The notes beneath the pieces were generated by a model. That model was given only the letters and a program-made list of their open reading frames with translations. It was not told the DNA's origin and did not search any database. A program made the position numbers and the translations under genes. A stretch of 25,804 nucleotides of DNA from Actinidia chinensis (lineage: Eukaryota; Streptophyta; Magnoliopsida; Ericales; Actinidiaceae), in NCBI GenBank assembly GCA_009663005.1, contig VIGQ01000484.1:1-25804 (forward strand), written 5' to 3'. Positions 22,447-25,804 of this stretch are shown piece after piece (the stretch's first letter is position 1; every line of letters starts with the position of its first letter).

Positions 22447-22579
22447 CCGTATTCGGCTTTTCTTAACTTCTTGTATAGTAGCTTCAACTGCACCCTTGAC
22501 TTGAGTTACAGGTTTGGCTAACAAAAAAATACGATCCAGGGAAACTAAATTGGATCTTGGCCAAGCCTACTCCATGGAA
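22447..22579 (-). pseudogene. Later N-terminal exon of a VPS13-like gene, 1-base deletion
   Basis: Seen on the - strand: acceptor TTTCTTTCAG before 22579 and a GTTTAT donor at 22446. The exon reads VPWSRLGQDPI, then after losing one base SLDRIFLLAKPVTQVKG, AVEATIQEVKKSRIR. Known: the chorein-N (VPS13 N-terminal) region of plant VPS13 proteins reads VPWSRLGQDPVLVYLDRIF, LLAEPATQVEG and VKKSRIR. VPS13 proteins are bridge-like lipid-transfer proteins at membrane contact sites; this region caps the lipid-binding channel. It lies about 2 kb downstream of exon 1 in the same orientation. The 1-base loss puts a TAG in frame, so as written the product would stop here. A real decayed copy or a read error are both possible. 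Confidence 0.8.
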
Positions 22580-22953
22580 CTGAAAGAAAAAATGTAAAGA
22601 TCTTCCTGGAAATAGGCAGAGATTTAATGTTTCGTATAACCCAGCATTGTTAGGGAGTCTTTTAAGCACTATAAGAATACATATTTGTATAAAAGGGATA
22701 CAATACACAAAACAATATCACACACAATAAGAACTATCTCATGATATTTAAAGGACATAGAAAGCAACGTATCCTGGCAGAAAAATAATATTTTGACAAT
22801 TTAAAGTAGAAACCAATCTTTTATGCCCTCCCAGATGACATAAAATCAACCAACAATTGCCTCTTTCTAAGATTCTGACGATAAAATATATATCTTCCTG
22901 CAGCAGAGAAAGAAAAGCCAAAATAAGTTTGGGGTGATGAGTTGAATATTTGT

Positions 22954-23221
22954 ATATATGAAAAAAAAGAATGAATACCTCTCTTTCACCGCAAGACAGA
23001 CAAAAGAAGGTTGAAGTGCCTTCTCCTTTTTACATACATATAAAAAAGTTGCGGAAAATATTCCAGAATCACAAGTGTTAGGGAACCTATGTTAGTAATT
23101 TGCAATGAAAAAACGCTACTCACTTATTTCCCACGAGACCTAGAGAATAGAATAACCTCTGGCTGGGCAAAAGCCGGAGGATTCAAAACGGAGGATTTGA
23201 CAAAAGGACCACTGTCACCAA
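22954..23221. repeat. Duplicated block, copy 1
   Basis: Aligns with 23734-24007 at a constant offset of 780 bp. By eye the two differ by about 15 substitutions and one 6-bp indel. They begin at ATATATGAAAAAAAAGAATG and end at ACTGTCACCAA. Orientation is direct. Confidence 0.9.
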
Positions 23222-23240
23222 TGGATCTCTGGTCTTGCAT
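23124..23240 (-). other. Exon-like 38-codon ORF, copy 1, unknown product
   Basis: On the - strand an ATG at 23240 opens MQDQRSI, then GDSGPFVKSSVLNPPAFAQP, EVILFSRSRGK and a TAA at 23124-23126. GTGAGT, a consensus splice donor, follows immediately. The second copy at 23904 keeps the frame from GDSGP to RGK. I do not recognise the peptide. It may be a coding exon caught in the duplication, a 3' coding end with a UTR intron, or chance. Its position inside the VPS13-like intron on the same strand suggests transposed or locally duplicated gene sequence. Confidence 0.35.
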
Positions 23241-23733
23241 GAAATAACCTAGACTCACTCATTCCACAAGTCAAGCAACAAGAAATATAACAAACAAATT
23301 CAATACTTCAGTAAGGACCATATGATCGTCCCACTTAACACCTAATTCAATTAGCACTAAAGCATCCTAGTGCACATATCTAGTTCATAGGGTACATCAA
23401 TGTCACCCAGCAATCGTTTTGGTGTTACAATGGCTTGTGCAATAGTATTTGGGAGAACAACCACTGTCCTATGGTTCACAATAGAAACAAAAGGAAAGTA
23501 AATGTGGTCCACACTGTCTTGTTAACCTGGGAAGTCACATCCCCAAGTGACATGACCCCAAGATCTCACCTCTCTTAGAGACATGGCTTTGAAAGCGGTG
23601 AACCCCATTTCTTGGGCCCCTAATGTCATCCATGGTAAAGAAATCAAGCAACTTAGACAGCATGTGCGCTTGAGCTTCCACCGTGGCTGAGACCTAATTT
23701 TGCTTCCAGGAAAAGGAAGTATCAGCAAGAAGC

Positions 23734-24007
23734 ATATATGAAAAAAAAGAATGAATATGTCTCTTTCACCGCAAGACAGACAAAAGAAGGTTGAAGTGCC
23801 TTCTCCTTTTCACATACATATAAAAAAGTTGCGGGAAATATTCCGGAATCACAAGTGTTAGGGAACCTATATTAGTAATTTGCAATGAAAAAACGCTACT
23901 TACTTATTTTCCACGAGAATGAGACCTAGAGAATAAAATAACCTCCGGCCGGGCAAAAGACGGATGATTCAAAACGGAGGATTTGACACAAGGACCACTG
24001 TCACCAA
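23734..24007. repeat. Duplicated block, copy 2
   Basis: Direct repeat of 22954-23221. Carries six extra bases near 23920 (ATGAGA-type), which insert two codons without shifting the - strand ORF. Confidence 0.9.
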
Positions 24008-24122
24008 CATATGATAAGGAACCAAACTTTCTAGAGGAGAGCGATTGGCTAGAAGAAGTGACGAACGAGTAATCAAACCTTTCCGCACCAAAATCACACC
24101 AACATTCAATGGGACCAATCAC
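23904..24122 (-). other. Exon-like ORF, copy 2, extended upstream
   Basis: The C-terminal half, GDSGPCVKSSVLNHPSFARP then EVILFSRSHSRGK, parallels the copy-1 ORF. TAA at 23904-23906 is followed by GTAAGT, again a consensus donor. The N-terminal half (MIGPIECWCDF, then AERFDYSFVTSSSQSLSSRK) is read from the adjacent tandem repeat and has no counterpart in copy 1, so the true start is unknown. No family was recognised. Confidence 0.3.
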
Positions 24123-24621
24123 AATCTTGGATTTAACAAAAGCCTAATCAAAAGCTTAAATTACGAAGTACGAATTGAAATTACAGAAAACGCGAAGTAC
24201 AAGTAATCAAGCCTTATGTGTAACAAGATCATACCAAAGTGGGCCACATACCAAAAACAAGATCATACCAAAAAAGAACGGGACCAACGACGATGTCAAA
24301 ATTAACAAAAGCACAATCAAAAGTTTAAATTACGAAGAATGAATTGAAATAACACGAAAAAGTGAAGAACAAGTAATTGAACTTTTCCGTACCAAAATCA
24401 TACCAACATAGAATGCGACCAATCTCGATATCGAATTTAACAAAACGTAATCAAAAGCTTAAATTACGAAGACACACTTGAAATTACAAGAAGAAGTGAG
24501 TAATCGAATATTTCCGTAATGGGACCAATCACGATGTCGAATTCAACACAAACCGTAATCAAACGATTATATAACCAATAACGGGGTGAAATTGCAAGAA
24601 GACGTGAAGAAGTGATCGAAC
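24054..24621. repeat. Diverged tandem repeats that include the exon 1 donor context
   Basis: Units begin near GGGACCAATCACAATC (24111), GGGACCAACGACGATG (24280), GCGACCAATCTCGATA (24415) and GGGACCAATCACGATG (24520), with spacings of about 169, 135 and 105 bp. Shared pieces: TAACAAAAGC.TAATCAAAAG, TTAAATTACGAAG, TTGAAATTACA and AGTAATCGAACCTTTCC. The last motif, on the - strand GGAAAGGTTCGATTACT, is the VPS13-like exon 1 donor sequence. Confidence 0.75.
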
Positions 24622-24718
24622 CTTTCCAGACACTGATTTTCAGAGTTTCTTTGTTGAGATCCCTCACATAGTTCCCGAGATACCTCTGCAACAGATACGC
24701 TACATGATCTTCCAACAT
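24622..24718 (-). pseudogene. Exon 1 of a VPS13-like gene (chorein-N start)
   Basis: On the - strand ATG at 24718-24716 starts LEDHVAYLLQRYLGNYVR, continues DLNKETLKISVWK and ends at GGAAAG before a GT at 24621-24620. Known: plant VPS13 proteins begin MLEDQVAYLLQRYLGNYV and run on to LKISVWKGDVELTNMQL, so start and exon end match the family exactly. The protein is a very large lipid-transfer bridge; only its first 33 or so residues are here. The exon itself is intact with few changes. The locus is called a pseudogene because the next expected exon is absent, the following one is frameshifted, and nothing downstream is recognisable before the satellite. Confidence 0.85.
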
Positions 24719-24790
24719 CTTCAAAATACACTGATCTTAAACACAATTGTGTGCACATATAGAGAGATTAGGGTTTTTGAGAAGAGAGAT

Positions 24791-25085
24791 TGTGCGAATG
24801 GAAGAAAGTAATCGAGAAGTTTCGATTGGAGAGAGAAGATGCGGTTATAGACAGAGATTCGAATAGGTGTGAGAGGGATTGTGCGCTTTCGATTGGAGAG
24901 AGAAGGCGGTTATAGAGAGAGATTCAAATAGTTGTGGGAGAGAGTGTGCGAATGGAAGAAAGTAATCGAGAAGATTCGATTGGAGAGAGACGAGGCGGTT
25001 ATAGAGAGATTCAAATAGGTGTACGAAGTAATCAAGAAGTTTAGAGAGAGAAGAGGCGGTTATAGAGAGAGGGATTCAAATAGGT
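24791..25085. repeat. Tandem repeats in the VPS13-like 5' leader/upstream region
   Basis: About four units starting near 24791, 24881, 24945 and 25021. A full unit of ~90 bp contains TGTGCGAATGGAAGAAAG, TAATCGAGAAG, TTCGATTGGAGAGAGA, GGCGGTTATAGAGAGAG and ATTCAAATAGGTGT; units 2 and 4 are shortened. On the - strand these are CT-rich with recurring CTCTATAACCGCC, as expected of a plant 5' leader or core promoter. No transcription start can be fixed. Confidence 0.75.
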
Positions 25086-25804
25086 GTAAGACCGACCTCT
25101 CTAGGACTCGTTGAAGTTTGAGACTTGGCATTGCGTGCGGACGGTGCAGGCGCAGCACAACAGATGGAGGCCTACGAAGTCCTCGAACGGACTCACGTGA
25201 TGAGCTTTAGCGACCGTTCAGTCAAGGGAATGGTCCCAAAGGGAATATTTTAAAAGATTTTTATTTTTTTATTTTTTATTTTTTAAAAAAATATTTTTTT
25301 TTTCTTTCTCTAGACGACCATAATCTCATAAATTACCCACCATCACTAATCGTCTTTATTAGTCAACCCACGATTCTACGTTGAGATTTCGTATCCCAGC
25401 TTAGTTTTAAAATTTTGCCACGTGTCTATAATTAAAAGAAGCTGAAAGACTTTACTAGTTTCGAATTCGACAAATTCCATCCCTTTTGGAAATAGCATTG
25501 GTAGTGGCAAAGGAGTTGAATTTGTTAACATCAAAACCGGAAGTATAAAAGAATATGAAAGAGGGGTAATTTGGTGTGATAATAAAGCCTTTGGCTTTTT
25601 TGAAGTGATGGATACGTGATAAAATTTTAAAAATTAAAATAGAGACATGAAATCTGGTTTTGAAGTGATGGATACGTGATAAAATCTTAAAAATTAAAAT
25701 AAAGACATGAAATTTGGATAAAGAATTTGAGGCCGTCGTGTCCCAATTAACTCGCTTATCTATAACAACACCTCCCATTCAGATACCCATCAAACCAACT
25801 CGTC
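25086..25804. other. Region upstream of the VPS13-like gene
   Basis: A moderately GC-rich stretch (25086-25250) contains CACGTGA at about 25195 and CCACGTGTC at about 25419, both with a CACGTG E-box/G-box core. A T/A-rich low-complexity segment lies at 25255-25312. No gene was recognised; the 107-codon - strand ORF at 25455-25778 reads through the 60-bp duplication and resembles nothing I know. Confidence 0.4.
25597..25716. repeat. Two tandem copies of a 60-bp unit
   Basis: TTTTGAAGTGATGGATACGT begins at 25597 and again at 25657; the units then share GATAAAAT.TTAAAAATTAAAA and AGACATGAAAT. They differ at only a few positions. Confidence 0.9.

Larger units (their letters stand above)
22580..24621 (-). 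other. Sequence between the two VPS13-like exons; expected exon missing
   Basis: Plant VPS13 genes need an exon here for the ELTNMQLKPEALNALKLP-type segment between SVWKG and VPWSRLG. No frame on the - strand shows it. The interval instead holds the duplicated blocks at 22954 and 23734, an exon-like ORF in each, a 68-codon open stretch at 23522-23728 (-) with no recognised similarity, and the tandem repeats at 24054-24621. Confidence 0.5.

Noticed and set aside
23522..23728. 68-codon - strand ORF between the duplicated blocks
   Set aside because: Open in more than one frame, composition unremarkable and no recognised motif; not enough to call a gene.
25455..25778. 107-codon - strand ORF
   Set aside because: It reads through a 60-bp tandem duplication, giving repeated FHVSILIFKILSRIHHFK-like sequence; no similarity to a known protein and no gene context.

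Overview
The window looks like a draft assembly of a eudicot plant nuclear genome. Three sets of intron-bearing exon remnants match plant protein families as I know them, with GT-AG boundaries, and a long AT-rich satellite array sits between them. No bacterial-type operons, rRNA genes, tRNA genes or CRISPR arrays are visible. I cannot name the species. No intact protein-coding gene can be supported: every recognisable coding stretch carries frameshifts, stops or missing exons.

Left flank (1-5924): a broken copy of a chloroplast-envelope quinone oxidoreductase homologue (exons 382-473 and 1579-2307, + strand). It is followed by a broken gene resembling POLAR-like stomatal polarity proteins (exons 2739-3313 and 5137-5584, + strand). 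The intron of the second gene holds a MITE-like element and a SINE-like fragment.

Centre (about 5925-20850): about 48 head-to-tail copies of a satellite monomer of roughly 310 bp. Each copy carries a 52-bp near-perfect palindrome centred on CCCGGG. Variant monomers are arranged in higher-order repeats: a four-monomer A-B-C-C pattern on the left and an alternating two-monomer pattern to the right of the middle. At 11342-12046 the array changes character. The monomers still align base for base, but most adenines are replaced by cytosine while thymines stay. A block of about 145 bp that is not recognisably satellite follows immediately. Three T-rich insertions and one G run interrupt other monomers.

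Right flank (20851-25804): the 5' part of a VPS13-like lipid-transfer protein gene on the - strand. Exon 1 is at 24622-24718, a later exon at 22447-22579 has a 1-base deletion, and the exon expected between them was not found. The intervening sequence carries a 268-274 bp duplication 780 bp apart, each copy holding the same short exon-like ORF. A tandem repeat duplicates the exon 1 splice-donor neighbourhood, and more tandem repeats lie in the 5' leader and further upstream.

The most unusual signals are the strand-asymmetric A-to-C island inside the satellite and the conserved palindrome in each monomer. The island may well be a base-calling or consensus artefact. The many single-base indels between monomers also suggest poorly polished long-read sequence, so frameshifts here should be read with care.
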